Shown in pieces: positions 30,578 through 39,741 of a stretch of 64,000 nt of DNA. A program made the translations under genes and the position numbers. How positions within the stretch are numbered: the first letter of the stretch is position 1; each line of letters opens with the position of its first letter. Source of the stretch: Oribacterium sp. oral taxon 078 str. F0262. Lineage in GTDB: Bacteria > Bacillota > Clostridia > Lachnospirales > Lachnospiraceae. The stretch lies in the NCBI RefSeq assembly GCF_000160135.1, contig NZ_GG729934.1, positions 376,499 to 440,498 of the forward strand, in the 5' to 3' direction. Below the pieces are notes generated by a model. The model did not search any database and was not told the origin of the DNA. It saw nothing but the letters and a program-made list of their open reading frames with translations.

Positions 30578-32821
30578 TCAGTGCTTTGCCCCTCTTCCCC
30601 CCCTGTGACTCTGTTTTAAGCGGCTCAGCATGAGCTCTCCCTTTTCCGTGGAAAGCCTCTCAGACCCCGGGGCGATCAACAGGGCCGAGCGGATCCTGTC
30701 GCCTCTCCCGAGCTTCATGGAGAGCACTCCCTTCGCATTTTTCTTCTGGAGAGGCAGCTCCTTGATCGGGAAGCGAAGGAAATAGGAGGCCTCCGATTGA
30801 AGAACGAGATCCTCTTCGCTCTCGCCCGGAACGGAAAGGACGGACGCCACGCGGTCCCCCTCCTGCAGCTTCGTCGCAGAGACGAGTCGGTTTGCGGTGT
30901 CGAATTCCTCCGAGGGAACCCGCTTTGCAAGACCCATCTGACTGACAAAGAGAAGCTCCTTTCCGGACAGCTCCGCCTTCGCCGCTGCGAAGAGGATTTC
31001 CTCCTCGGAAGCGGAATACTTACTGATATTGTCGATCGGCACTCCCTTGTCCCGGAATTTCCCGAGCGGCACATCGAGGAGTCGGATCTGATGGAGTCTC
31101 CCCTGATCTGTGAAAAGGAGAATGCGGTCCGTATTTTTGCAGGGAATCAGGAAGCGGCTCTCGGAGAGAAGCGCCTCCTGATTTCTCTGATAGACCGTCT
31201 CATCGAGAAGCTTCACATAGCCGAAGCGGTCCTGTACATAGACGACCTGCATCTCCTCCACGGCGGACTCGTCATAGACCGCATCCTTCCCGTCCTCAAG
31301 GAGAGTCCTTCTCGGGACAAAATAGCGCTCCCGAATCTCGGAAAGCTCCTGCGCGAGAAGCTCATTGGCCCTCTCCCTCGAGCTCAGGATCCCCCGGTAC
31401 TCCTTGATGCTTTTCAGGCTCTCCCGATACTCCCTCTGGAGTGCCAAAAGCTCAAGCCCGATCAGCTTGGAGAGCTTCATGTCCAGGATCGCCTGCGCCT
31501 GGCGCTCCGTAAAGTGAAAGTCACGGATCTGCTCCCGGTATTCCCGATCCCTCTCCCGAAGGCGAATCCCCTCCGAGCCCTCGCCCATCAGTGCCTTCTT
31601 CGCCTCCTCCTGCTTCTGTGAGCTCCGAAGGAGCGCGATAATCGCGTCGATGCAGTCGACCGCCCGGATCAATCCCTCCTGGATCTCCTTTCGAAGGAGC
31701 TCCTTTTCGAGAAGCTTTTGGTACTTTTGCTCGATCAGCTGGTACTGAAAGCTGAGATATTCCCGGAGTATCCCCCGAAGGGACAGAACCTCCGGCCTCC
31801 CCTTTACGATGGCGAGCATGTTTACGCCAAAGCTGTCCTCAAGCTTCGTCTTCTTATAGAGGATATTCGTGATCCTGTCAATATCCGCGCCGCTCTTTAG
31901 CTCGAGGACGATCCGGATGCCGTCCTTATCGGACTGATTCGAGATATCCGTGATCTCCGGGAGCTTCTTCTCCTCCACGAGGGCCGCCGTGTCCTGCATG
32001 AATTTCATGATGCCCTGGCCGATCATCGTATAGGGGATCTCCGTGACGATCAGCTTGTCCTTATCGCTCCTTCCCTTCCTCTTCTCAAAGACGAGCTTCC
32101 CCCGGAGCTTGAGCTTCCCGCTCCCCGTCCGGTAGATGTCGAGAAGCTCCGAGCGGTTTGCGATGATGCCCCCTGTCGGAAAGTCCGGCCCCGGAAGGTA
32201 ATGGAGCATCTCCCGGGTCTCCATCGCGGGATTCTTCAGATAGGCCAGTACGAGATCGATGATCTCCGAGAGATTATGCGAGGGGGCGGAGGTCGTCATG
32301 CCGACCGCGATCCCCTCCGAGCCGTTCAGAAGAAAATAGGGAATTCTCGCAGGGAGCACCTCCGGCTCCCGGAGCTTCTCATCGTAATTAGGCTGAAAGG
32401 GGACCGTCGTCTCCAGATCCCGAAGCATCACCTCATCCGTGAAGCGCTGCAGTCTCGCCTCCGTATATCTCGGCGCGGCCGCGGAGTCCCCCTCGATGGA
32501 GCCGAAGTTTCCCTGCCCCTGGACGAGGGGCTGCATCCTCTTAAAGTCCTGCGCGAGCACCACGAGAGTCTCATAGATCGAGGCATCGCCGTGGGGATGA
32601 TATTTTCCCATGGTGTCGCCGCAGATCCTGGCGGATTTCAGAGTCGGGCGGTCGCTGTGGACGTGCAGCTCATTCATATCATAGAGCACCCGCCTCTGCA
32701 CCGGCTTTAAGCCGTCCCGGATATCCGGCACCGCGCGGGAAGTGATGACGCTCATGGAATAATCCAGATAGGATTTCTGCATCTCCTCCGAAAATTCCGT
32801 CGTCAATATCTTTTCTGCCAT
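30578..32821 (-). CDS. parC: DNA topoisomerase IV subunit A (ParC-type)
   Basis: The 747-residue protein shows the type IIA breakage-reunion domain with the quinolone-region stretch KSARICGDTMGKYHPHGD and the active-site Tyr in AAPRYTEARL (about 118-122). A coiled tower follows, then a beta-pinwheel-like C-terminus. Its length is closer to ParC than to GyrA, and the canonical GyrA box at the start of the C-terminal domain is not seen. A similar RGGRG sequence occurs at the very end of the protein. Together with parE, 21 bp upstream, it decatenates daughter chromosomes. Confidence 0.92.
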   Translation of the reverse strand: MAEKILTTEFSEEMQKSYLDYSMSVITSRAVPDIRDGLKPVQRRVLYDMNELHVHSDRPTLKSARICGDTMGKYHPHGDASIYETLVVLAQDFKRMQPLVQGQGNFGSIEGDSAAAPRYTEARLQRFTDEVMLRDLETTVPFQPNYDEKLREPEVLPARIPYFLLNGSEGIAVGMTTSAPSHNLSEIIDLVLAYLKNPAMETREMLHYLPGPDFPTGGIIANRSELLDIYRTGSGKLKLRGKLVFEKRKGRSDKDKLIVTEIPYTMIGQGIMKFMQDTAALVEEKKLPEITDISNQSDKDGIRIVLELKSGADIDRITNILYKKTKLEDSFGVNMLAIVKGRPEVLSLRGILREYLSFQYQLIEQKYQKLLEKELLRKEIQEGLIRAVDCIDAIIALLRSSQKQEEAKKALMGEGSEGIRLRERDREYREQIRDFHFTERQAQAILDMKLSKLIGLELLALQREYRESLKSIKEYRGILSSRERANELLAQELSEIRERYFVPRRTLLEDGKDAVYDESAVEEMQVVYVQDRFGYVKLLDETVYQRNQEALLSESRFLIPCKNTDRILLFTDQGRLHQIRLLDVPLGKFRDKGVPIDNISKYSASEEEILFAAAKAELSGKELLFVSQMGLAKRVPSEEFDTANRLVSATKLQEGDRVASVLSVPGESEEDLVLQSEASYFLRFPIKELPLQKKNAKGVLSMKLGRGDRIRSALLIAPGSERLSTEKGELMLSRLKQSHRGGRGAKH

Positions 32822-32842
32822 ATCCTCTCTCCTGTCCCGGGC

Positions 32843-34771
32843 TTAGGCGTCAATCGTCGCCTCTCTCGCATGCTCATAAATAAATTCCCGCCTCGGTCCG
32901 ACCTCCGTGCCCATCAGCATTCCCGTCACCTCGGAGGCGAGCCGCGCGTCCTCGATCTCCACGCGCTTTAAGACCCGGTTCTCCGGATTGAGCGTCGTCT
33001 CCCAAAGCTCTGAGGGATCCATCTCCCCAAGACCCTTGAAGCGCTTGATCTCATAGCTCCCCTCCCGATGCTTCTCCCGGTAGCGAAGCAGGGCCTTGTC
33101 GTCGTAGAGGTACTCCGCCTTCTCCTTCTTCGCACTGGGTGTCGCGAGATAAAGGGGCGGCATGGAGACATAGACATGTCCCTCCCGGATGAGATCCGGC
33201 ATGAAGCGATAGAAAAAGGTCAGAAGCAGCGTATCGATGTGGCTGCCGTCCACGTCGGCATCGGTCATCAGGATGATCTTATGGTAGCGGAGCTTTGAGA
33301 TGTCGAAGTCATTTCCGTAGCCCTCCGAGAAGCCGCAGCCGAAGGCATTGATCATCGTCTTGATCTCCGCATTCGCGAGCACCTTGTCGATGGAGGCCTT
33401 TTCGACATTCAGGATCTTTCCCCGAAGCGGCAGGATTGCCTGCGTATTCCGATCCCTCGAGCTCTTCGCGGAGCCCCCGGCGGAGTCCCCCTCCACGATG
33501 AAGATCTCGCAGTTCTCCGGCTCCCTGGAGATGCAGTTTGCGAGCTTTCCGTTGGAATCAAAGCTGTACTTCGATTTCGAGAGGAGATTGGTCTTGGCCT
33601 TCTCCTCCTGCCTCCGTATCCTCGCAGACTTTTCCGCGCAGCCGATGATCGCCTTTACGACCTCGATATTCCGGTCGAAATAATGCGAGAGCTCCTCCCC
33701 TGCGATGGCGGCGACATGCTTCGCCGCGTCTAGACTCGCAAGCTTGGTCTTCGTCTGTCCCTCAAAGATCGGCTCCGGATACTTCAGCGCAATGACGGCG
33801 GTCATGCCGTTTCGGGTATCCGCCCCCGTAAAGTTCGGATCCTTCTCCTTCAAAAGTCCGAGCTCCCTGGCATAGCCGTTGATGAGCTGCGTGAATTTCG
33901 TCTTAAAGCCGACGATATGCGTCCCGCCCTCCTGGGTGTAGATATCGTTGCAGAAGCCGAGGATATTCTCCTCAAAGGAGTCCGTGAACTGAATGCAGCA
34001 CTCAAGCTCTGTGTTCTCCGCCCTTCCCCGGAAGTAAATCTCCGGGCTCACGGCCTCCCCGCAGTCCCGGTCGAGATCTCTGACGAAGGCCCTGAGTCCC
34101 TCCGGTTCGTGGTAGTCGGCGAGGATCTCCTCCTCTCCCCTCCTGTCACAGTAGTGGATGCTCAGCTCCGGATTCAGATAGGCGGTCTCATGGAGCCTGG
34201 ACATCAGCCACTCCGCCCGAAACTGTGTCTTCTCAAAGATCTCCGGATCCGGGATAAAACGGATCTCCGTCCCCTTCTCCCTGGTCTTTCCGATCACGGG
34301 CGGCATGCCGTCCGAAAGCTCCTTCGTCGGGATGCCGCGGCTGTACTCATCCTCATAGATTTTCCCGTCCTGGAAGACACGGATCCGCATATAGGAGGAA
34401 AGCGCATTCACGACAGAGGAGCCCACGCCGTGCAGCCCTCCGGAAATCTTATAGGAGGAGGCGTTGAACTTCCCGCCCGCATGGAGAGTCGTCATCACGA
34501 CCCGCTCCGCGGAGACCCCCTTTTTATGGATCCCCACAGGGATGCCGCGGCCGTTATCCCGAACCGTGCAGGAGCCGTCCGAATCCAGCGTGACCCAGAT
34601 CTTTGTGCAGTAGCCCGCGAGATGCTCATCCACGGAATTATCCAGGATCTCATAGATCAGGTGGTTCAGACCCTTCGTGCCGACGGAGCCGATATACATC
34701 CCCGGCCTCCTCCGCACGGCCTCGAGCCCCTCCAGCACGGTGATACTGTCCGCATTGTACTTCTCTGCCAT
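32843..34771 (-). CDS. parE: DNA topoisomerase IV subunit B (ParE-type)
   Basis: From the ATG at 34771 the product is 642 residues. It has the GHKL ATPase site (EILDNSVDEHLAG, DNGRGIPVG, GGLHGVGSSVVNA), a transducer domain and the TOPRIM motifs FIVEGDSAGGSAK and MTDADVDGSHI. Pairing with the parC-type gene downstream favours ParE over GyrB. Another open stretch to 34843 covers the promoter and is not coding. ParE/ParC form topoisomerase IV, an ATP-dependent decatenase. Confidence 0.92.
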   Translation of the reverse strand: MAEKYNADSITVLEGLEAVRRRPGMYIGSVGTKGLNHLIYEILDNSVDEHLAGYCTKIWVTLDSDGSCTVRDNGRGIPVGIHKKGVSAERVVMTTLHAGGKFNASSYKISGGLHGVGSSVVNALSSYMRIRVFQDGKIYEDEYSRGIPTKELSDGMPPVIGKTREKGTEIRFIPDPEIFEKTQFRAEWLMSRLHETAYLNPELSIHYCDRRGEEEILADYHEPEGLRAFVRDLDRDCGEAVSPEIYFRGRAENTELECCIQFTDSFEENILGFCNDIYTQEGGTHIVGFKTKFTQLINGYARELGLLKEKDPNFTGADTRNGMTAVIALKYPEPIFEGQTKTKLASLDAAKHVAAIAGEELSHYFDRNIEVVKAIIGCAEKSARIRRQEEKAKTNLLSKSKYSFDSNGKLANCISREPENCEIFIVEGDSAGGSAKSSRDRNTQAILPLRGKILNVEKASIDKVLANAEIKTMINAFGCGFSEGYGNDFDISKLRYHKIILMTDADVDGSHIDTLLLTFFYRFMPDLIREGHVYVSMPPLYLATPSAKKEKAEYLYDDKALLRYREKHREGSYEIKRFKGLGEMDPSELWETTLNPENRVLKRVEIEDARLASEVTGMLMGTEVGPRREFIYEHAREATIDA

Positions 34772-34813
34772 GAAACCCCTCGCCCTCCATTTCCAGTTTC
34801 TCTTTCGGCGGCT

Positions 34814-34843
34814 ATAATAGCATACATCTGTTTTCTTTTTCAA
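34814..34843 (-). promoter_or_regulatory. Promoter of parE-parC
   Basis: On the minus strand TTGAAA (34838-34843), an 18-bp spacer ending in TGC and TATTAT (34814-34819) lie about 45 bp upstream of the parE start. Confidence 0.6.
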
Positions 34844-34870
34844 GCGCTTTTCTGCTCCATGCCCCTCGCC

Positions 34871-35902
34871 TCAGTCCTTTTTCGGATCCTGATAGCCGTT
34901 CGGATTTTTCTTCTGCCAGTTCCAGGAGTCCCGGCACATCGCGTCGAGATCGAACTCCGCCTTCCATCCCAGCTCCCGAAGCGCCTTTTCGGGGCTCGAA
35001 TAGCATACCGCGATATCCCCCTCCCTCCTGGGCTTTATCTCATAGGGAAGCTCCTTCCCGCAGGCCTTCTCAAAGGCGCGGATCACCTCGAAAACGGAGT
35101 AGCCCCTGCCGGTCCCGAGATTGCACACAAAGACTCCGTCCTTCTTCTTAAGGCGTTCCAGCGCATGGACATGTCCTCTTGCGAGATCCACGACATGGAT
35201 ATAGTCTCGGACCCCGCTCCCGTCCGGCGTCGGATAATCCGCTCCGAAGACCTGGATCTTCGGCAGTCTTCCGATCGCGACCTGAGAAACATAGGGGAGG
35301 AGATTATTCGGAATCCCCTTCGGGTCCTCTCCGATCAGCCCGGAGCGATGGGCCCCGATCGGATTAAAGTAGCGGAGAAGAATCACATTCCACTCCGGGT
35401 GCGCCGTGTGGATATCCGTGAGAATCTGCTCCTGCATCCACTTCGTCCAGCCGTAGGGATTGGTACAGAGCCCCTTCGGACAGCTTTCCGTAATCGGAAT
35501 CTCGGCGGGATCCCCATAGACTGTCGCGGAGGAGGAAAAAATGATGTTCCTGCACCCATGCCTCTGCATCACATCCGTGAGATTCAAAAGCCCCCCGATG
35601 TTCGTCCCGTAATATTCCATCGGCTTTCTGACAGATTCCCCGACGGCCTTCAGCCCCGCGAAATGGATCAGCGCCGAAATATCCGGATTCTCCTGAAAGA
35701 CCCTCTCCACTCCCTCCTTATCCCGCATATCGACCCGGTAGAATTTCACCGCCTTCCCCGTGATCTCACGGATTCTCTCCACCGCCTTCTCACTGGAATT
35801 ATAGAGATTGTCCAGGATAATCACCTTATAATCTCTCTGAAGAAGCTCTACGCAGGTATGCGTTCCGATATAGCCGGCCCCTCCGCTCACAAGTATCGTC
35901 AT
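34871..35902 (-). CDS. galE: UDP-glucose 4-epimerase
   Basis: The 343-residue protein from the ATG at 35902 (AAAGGAG upstream) opens MTILVSGGAGYIGTHTC, the NAD-binding glycine motif. The catalytic Ser/Thr in SSSATVYG and the YGWTK (YxxxK) motif near residue 148 are intact. It interconverts UDP-glucose and UDP-galactose, feeding galactose use and cell-surface glycan synthesis. The frame is open to 36007, but the extra part covers a strong hairpin and is not conserved. Confidence 0.95.
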   Translation of the reverse strand: MTILVSGGAGYIGTHTCVELLQRDYKVIILDNLYNSSEKAVERIREITGKAVKFYRVDMRDKEGVERVFQENPDISALIHFAGLKAVGESVRKPMEYYGTNIGGLLNLTDVMQRHGCRNIIFSSSATVYGDPAEIPITESCPKGLCTNPYGWTKWMQEQILTDIHTAHPEWNVILLRYFNPIGAHRSGLIGEDPKGIPNNLLPYVSQVAIGRLPKIQVFGADYPTPDGSGVRDYIHVVDLARGHVHALERLKKKDGVFVCNLGTGRGYSVFEVIRAFEKACGKELPYEIKPRREGDIAVCYSSPEKALRELGWKAEFDLDAMCRDSWNWQKKNPNGYQDPKKD

Positions 35903-35923
35903 CCTCTTCTCCTTTCTCTCAAG

Positions 35924-35963
35924 GAAACGCGCCATACTCCCAAGGGAATATTCGGCGCGTTTC
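35924..35963 (-). promoter_or_regulatory. Long stable hairpin in the galE leader
   Basis: Perfect 10-bp outer arms, GAAACGCGCC (on the minus strand from 35963) and GGCGCGTTTC, are continued after a two-base bulge by eight more pairs with a TT loop. It lies about 20 bases upstream of the galE start and has no T tract, so it may control mRNA stability or translation. Confidence 0.55.
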
Positions 35964-36019
35964 TCAGAGGGCGGCAGAAAATCCGCCCCTATTCCAAAGA
36001 CATCCATTCGGCAGCGCGA

Positions 36020-36670
36020 CTACGCCTCTAAGAGCCTCCCGCTCTCCAGCGTCATCACCCTGTCGCAGAGCTCATCCAGCTCTCCGCTTCGATGGCTCGT
36101 CAGGATCACTGCGCTTCCGCGCTCCCGGAAATGCCGGATGAGAGCCAGAATCCGTTCCGCGGACTCATCATCACTTCCGACGGTCGGCTCATCGAGGAGC
36201 AGAAGCTCCGGCGTCCCCATAAGAGCGCTGGCGAGGTGAACTCTCCGCTTCATGCCGCCGGAGAGCTCCGACACAAGATTTTTCTCTCTCCCCGAAAGTC
36301 CGAGCCGATCGAGCAGCCAGCGGCATCTCGGCCGGATTTGCTCCGCCCGGAGGGAGAGCGCCGCCCCATAGAAGTGCAGATTTTCCGAGACCGTGAGCTC
36401 CTCATAGAGAGAGAGCTCCTGCGGGAGATAGGAAATCCCCCGCTTCTCCGCTCCCCGGTAGAGAAGCTCTCCGCTGTCCGGCTTCCTCACGGCGGCGATG
36501 ATCTGGAGCAGCGTGCTCTTCCCCGCCCCGTTTCTCCCTCGTATTCCCAGGATTTCTCCCCGGAAAAGACGGAGAGACAGCCCGGACAGCACCGCCCTGT
36601 CTTCTCCTCCCTTCCGGCACTTCCCGCGGTATCCCTTCCTAAGGTCCCGGATCTCCAGAAGCTCCTCCAC
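36020..36670 (-). CDS. ABC transporter ATP-binding protein without adjacent permease
   Basis: The 216-residue protein has Walker A GRNGAGKST (about 45-53), a Q-loop in YLPQELSLYEELTV, the signature SELSGGMKRRVHLA and Walker B LLLLDEPTVGSDD. The aromatic/hydrophobic pattern and short length resemble ATPases of ABC-2-type exporters. No permease is encoded next to it. It starts three bases after the stop of the zinc-ribbon membrane protein gene, so these two are co-expressed and may work together; that is inference. Confidence 0.88.
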   Translation of the reverse strand: MEELLEIRDLRKGYRGKCRKGGEDRAVLSGLSLRLFRGEILGIRGRNGAGKSTLLQIIAAVRKPDSGELLYRGAEKRGISYLPQELSLYEELTVSENLHFYGAALSLRAEQIRPRCRWLLDRLGLSGREKNLVSELSGGMKRRVHLASALMGTPELLLLDEPTVGSDDESAERILALIRHFRERGSAVILTSHRSGELDELCDRVMTLESGRLLEA

Positions 36671-36673
36671 GCT

Positions 36674-38932
36674 CTATCCCTGGGAGAGATCGCCGTCCAT
36701 AGCGGACTGCAAAACCCCCTCAAGCTTCCCGGCGATCTGCTCGGCGAGCTGCGCGAGCTCCTCCTTCGAATACCCGCTGATGTCGGTCTCCTCCTTCTTT
36801 GGGAGCTCTGCCGTACTCTTGTCCGTCGATTGAATCCTGAGCTCTGCCCCGCTCAGCGGAAGAGAAAGGGACTCCAGGCCGTCCAGGCTGAAGGTGTGCA
36901 GGCTGCTTCCCTTCTCCCCCTCCTCTACTCTTAAGCTTAAATCCAGATCATCCATGCCCCGAAGCTCGTAATCCCCGTACGGGAGGAAGACGGAGTGCTT
37001 TCCGCTGTCAAAATCATAGACAAGAGCCGTCCGGGGCGGGACCCCGGGTCCCTCCAGACTGATCTTTCCCTCATAGTTCTTTCCCTTCACGCGGTAGCTG
37101 TTCTCCAATACGACAGTACCGGAGGTATCACTTCTGCTCAGGCACTCTGTGGTCTTTCCGTCTCCATCCTTCCCTCTCTCATAGCTCAGGCTCCCGCTCT
37201 TTGATTCGATCCGGATGAGTCTGACCTTTCCCTTCTCCGTTGCGACAACCCAGCTCAGATCCTCACTCTCCAGCTCCTTCGAGTACTCATCCGCCTTCTC
37301 CCGGATCTCGTCCGCGCCGTCCCGGATCATCCTCTCAATATCCTTGTCACTCTTTTTCTGTCCCGTAAAGCCAAGCATATTCTCCTGGTTCATCTTCTTC
37401 AGGAAGTCGCTGAGCTCCTCATCATCCTCCATCTTATCCGCAAGCTCCCGGAGCATCGTCCTCATCTCCTCCGCATCCGGGCGGAAGGTATAGACCTTTC
37501 CCTTAAAATGCTCTCCCAGTCTCTCCAGACTGACCTCCTCCCGGCTGAGCTTCAGATTCTTTTTGTTGATCATAGAAGTGACAAGATCAAAATACCGGTT
37601 ATAGATCTTCAGAGCCTCTTTCCGATTCTCCTTCACCTTCTTCTCGTCCGGAAGCTCGATCTCCTCGTCCGTCATATTCTGGTAGAGCGTCTTAAGATCG
37701 GCGACATAATAATTCTCATCCGCATCCGGAAGATAGAATCCGACCTTCCCCTTTTCACTATCATAGCTTGTGAAAAGCTTCAGGATATCAGAGCCCATGT
37801 AATTCAGCCTTAAATCAAAGAGCGTCCTCTTCTCCGATGTATCGAGCTTCATGACAACGGAGGAATCCTCGAGCTGCTGATTGATCTCATCCGCTACAGC
37901 GCTTCCATCGACGGAAGCCGTAATCGTAAGATCCGTGGAAAAATCCCTGTCGATGTCAAAAAAGCCAAGCTTCCGAAGCCCCTCGGACTTTTCCAGGAAG
38001 AGCTGCTTTTGGAGGTTTACAAACTGCTTCTTCGCGCCACCGCCGCCCCGGAACAGAGTATTCGCGCCAAAGGCGAAGAAGGCGATCAGGAAAATGCCGA
38101 TGATGGCGAGGAGGCCGATCAGGAGGAGATTTATGCCCTTCTTCTTCGGCTCCTCCACAGTGTAGTGATATCCCTCCTCCGGCCTGCTCTGAGGATTCCA
38201 CGCTCCGGAGGACACGGTCCCCTGCAGCTCTCCGGCGATGCTCCCCCCGCTTGTCACTATAGCGGAGCTGCTCTCCTCCTTCGATCCTTCCTCACTGCCT
38301 CTTTCGGAAGAAGTGCTCTCATTTCCTGTCACCAGAGTGAAAGTACCCTCTTCGGAAGAAGCACTCTCTTCGCCTGTCACGGGAGCGGAAACGCTCTCCT
38401 CTTCCGATCCTGCCTCAGCATCCTTTTCGGAAGAAGTGCTCTCTTCGCCTGTCACGGGAGCAGCAGCGCTCTCCTTCTCGGAGGCAGCGCCCTCTCCGCT
38501 TACCAGCGGAGCGGAAACGCTCTCCTCTTCCGATCCTGCCTCAGCATCCCTTTCGGAAGAAGCGCTCTCTTCGCCTGTCATGGGAGCAGCAGCGCTCTCC
38601 TTTTCCACTATCTCCCCGCTCTCCTTCTCGGAGGCAGCGCTCTCCCCGCCTGCAAGCGGAGCAGACGCGCTCTCCTTTTCCGTTCTCTCCTCAGCGCCCT
38701 TTTCCGAAGAATCGCTCTCCCCGCCTGCCAGAGAAGCGGAAATGCTCTCCTTTTCGGAGGCAATGCTCCCTTCGCTTGTCAGCGGAGCGGAAGTGCTCTC
38801 CTCTCCCTTGCTCCTCTCTTCAGAAGCAGGGAGCGCCGCATTCCCCGAAGACGCAGGAAGCTTCTCCCCGCAATAAGGGCAGAACTTCGCACCCATCTTC
38901 ATTTCTTTTCCACAATTTGGACAAAAACTCAT
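36674..38932 (-). CDS. Zinc-ribbon membrane protein with Glu/Ser repeat region
   Basis: From the ATG at 38932 (GGGAGGAGT upstream) the product is 752 residues. A double-CxxC zinc ribbon (CPNCGKEMKMGAKFCPYCGE) opens it. A repetitive region (about 30-235) follows, built of eight or so imperfect units of about 24-33 residues around ES-SAP-TGEESASSE. One membrane span (about 258-280, INLLLIGLLAIIGIFLIAFF) leads to a large extracellular domain of about 465 residues that resembles DUF-type lipoprotein sensor domains. The ribbon and repeats would be cytoplasmic. No family is recognised for the outer domain. It is co-transcribed with the orphan ABC ATPase. Confidence 0.75.
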   Translation of the reverse strand: MSFCPNCGKEMKMGAKFCPYCGEKLPASSGNAALPASEERSKGEESTSAPLTSEGSIASEKESISASLAGGESDSSEKGAEERTEKESASAPLAGGESAASEKESGEIVEKESAAAPMTGEESASSERDAEAGSEEESVSAPLVSGEGAASEKESAAAPVTGEESTSSEKDAEAGSEEESVSAPVTGEESASSEEGTFTLVTGNESTSSERGSEEGSKEESSSAIVTSGGSIAGELQGTVSSGAWNPQSRPEEGYHYTVEEPKKKGINLLLIGLLAIIGIFLIAFFAFGANTLFRGGGGAKKQFVNLQKQLFLEKSEGLRKLGFFDIDRDFSTDLTITASVDGSAVADEINQQLEDSSVVMKLDTSEKRTLFDLRLNYMGSDILKLFTSYDSEKGKVGFYLPDADENYYVADLKTLYQNMTDEEIELPDEKKVKENRKEALKIYNRYFDLVTSMINKKNLKLSREEVSLERLGEHFKGKVYTFRPDAEEMRTMLRELADKMEDDEELSDFLKKMNQENMLGFTGQKKSDKDIERMIRDGADEIREKADEYSKELESEDLSWVVATEKGKVRLIRIESKSGSLSYERGKDGDGKTTECLSRSDTSGTVVLENSYRVKGKNYEGKISLEGPGVPPRTALVYDFDSGKHSVFLPYGDYELRGMDDLDLSLRVEEGEKGSSLHTFSLDGLESLSLPLSGAELRIQSTDKSTAELPKKEETDISGYSKEELAQLAEQIAGKLEGVLQSAMDGDLSQG
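38240..38830. repeat. In-frame coding repeats of the zinc-ribbon protein gene
   Basis: Imperfect direct repeats of roughly 70-100 bp encode the Glu/Ser/Ala/Pro units. Sections near 38390-38460 and 38515-38585 are almost identical at DNA level, suggesting recent unequal recombination. Confidence 0.75.
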
Positions 38933-38999
38933 ACTCCTCCCTTCTGATTCGATCCCTGGAGATCCGAAATCGCCCCTGACAGGCCGTTTCATTGCATCC

Positions 39000-39022
39000 A
39001 GTGTACCACAGCTCTACGGCTC
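39000..39022 (-). promoter_or_regulatory. Candidate promoter of the zinc-ribbon/ABC ATPase pair
   Basis: On the minus strand TACACT (39000-39005) is preceded 17 bp upstream by a weak TGTACA. It lies about 68 bp upstream of the start. The rest of the 167-bp gap up to the nadD stop holds no gene. Confidence 0.35.
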
Positions 39023-39099
39023 TGTACACAGAATTCCCGTATCCCGCCCCTGTCCTGGCTTCTGCCTCAGGAAACGCGAACCGAGCGCAGGCGGGAAGC

Positions 39100-39741
39100 T
39101 CAGCTCCTCCAAAGCCCCTTCTCCCGGATATAGCAAAGGACGCTTTCCGGCACCAGGCCGGAGATGTCCTCCCCCCTTCGGACCATCTCCCGGATCCTGC
39201 TGCTGGAGGTCTCCGTTTCCTCCATAGAAAGGAGGTGAATTCTCGCGCCGTACCTTCCCCTCAGGTACTCCGCCTGCTCCGAAAGACTTCTCTCCCTCCT
39301 CCCGTAATCCCGCCTCGCCGCGGCGATCTCCGAAAGACGAAAGAGAAGGGAAGGCTCATGCCAGTTCTCAAGCTCGTAGAGCTGATCCGCCCCGATGATC
39401 AGCGTGAAGCTCTCCCCCGGGCAGCGCTCCCGGAGGATTCGAAGCGTATCCACAGTATAGCTGGGGCCCTCCCTCTCCCCCTCCATGAGGGAAAGACGGA
39501 AGTCCCGGCGTCCGCGGATCGCAAGCCTCGTCATTTCCGCGCGGATCTCGAAGGGGCTGATGTCCTTATGCTTATGGAGATAGGGATGCGCGGCCGGAAG
39601 AAAACAGATCTCCGAAAGTCCGAGCTCCTTGAGTGCGCAGTCCGCGAGGCGAAGATGCGCATTGTGAATCGGATCAAAGCTTCCTCCGAGGATGCCCGTC
39701 CCTCTTCTCCCCTCCTCAGCTTCTCCCTGTTCCAGCCTCAT
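39100..39741 (-). CDS. nadD: Nicotinate-nucleotide adenylyltransferase
   Basis: The 213-residue protein has the nucleotidyltransferase site GILGGSFDPIHNAHL (HxxH near residue 26) and the C-terminal motif SSRIREMVRRGEDISGLVP. It transfers AMP to nicotinate mononucleotide in NAD synthesis. The start overlaps the yhbY stop by 26 bp, in the common order obg-yhbY-nadD. The HD-domain gene yqeK, often next, is absent; an unrelated zinc-ribbon gene follows. Confidence 0.93.
   Translation of the reverse strand: MRLEQGEAEEGRRGTGILGGSFDPIHNAHLRLADCALKELGLSEICFLPAAHPYLHKHKDISPFEIRAEMTRLAIRGRRDFRLSLMEGEREGPSYTVDTLRILRERCPGESFTLIIGADQLYELENWHEPSLLFRLSEIAAARRDYGRRERSLSEQAEYLRGRYGARIHLLSMEETETSSSRIREMVRRGEDISGLVPESVLCYIREKGLWRS

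Noticed and set aside
33917-36031. A 704-residue open frame on the plus strand opposite parE and galE
   Set aside because: It is antisense to two well-supported genes, has no ribosome-binding site or recognisable domain, and arises from the GC-rich codon pattern of the true strand.
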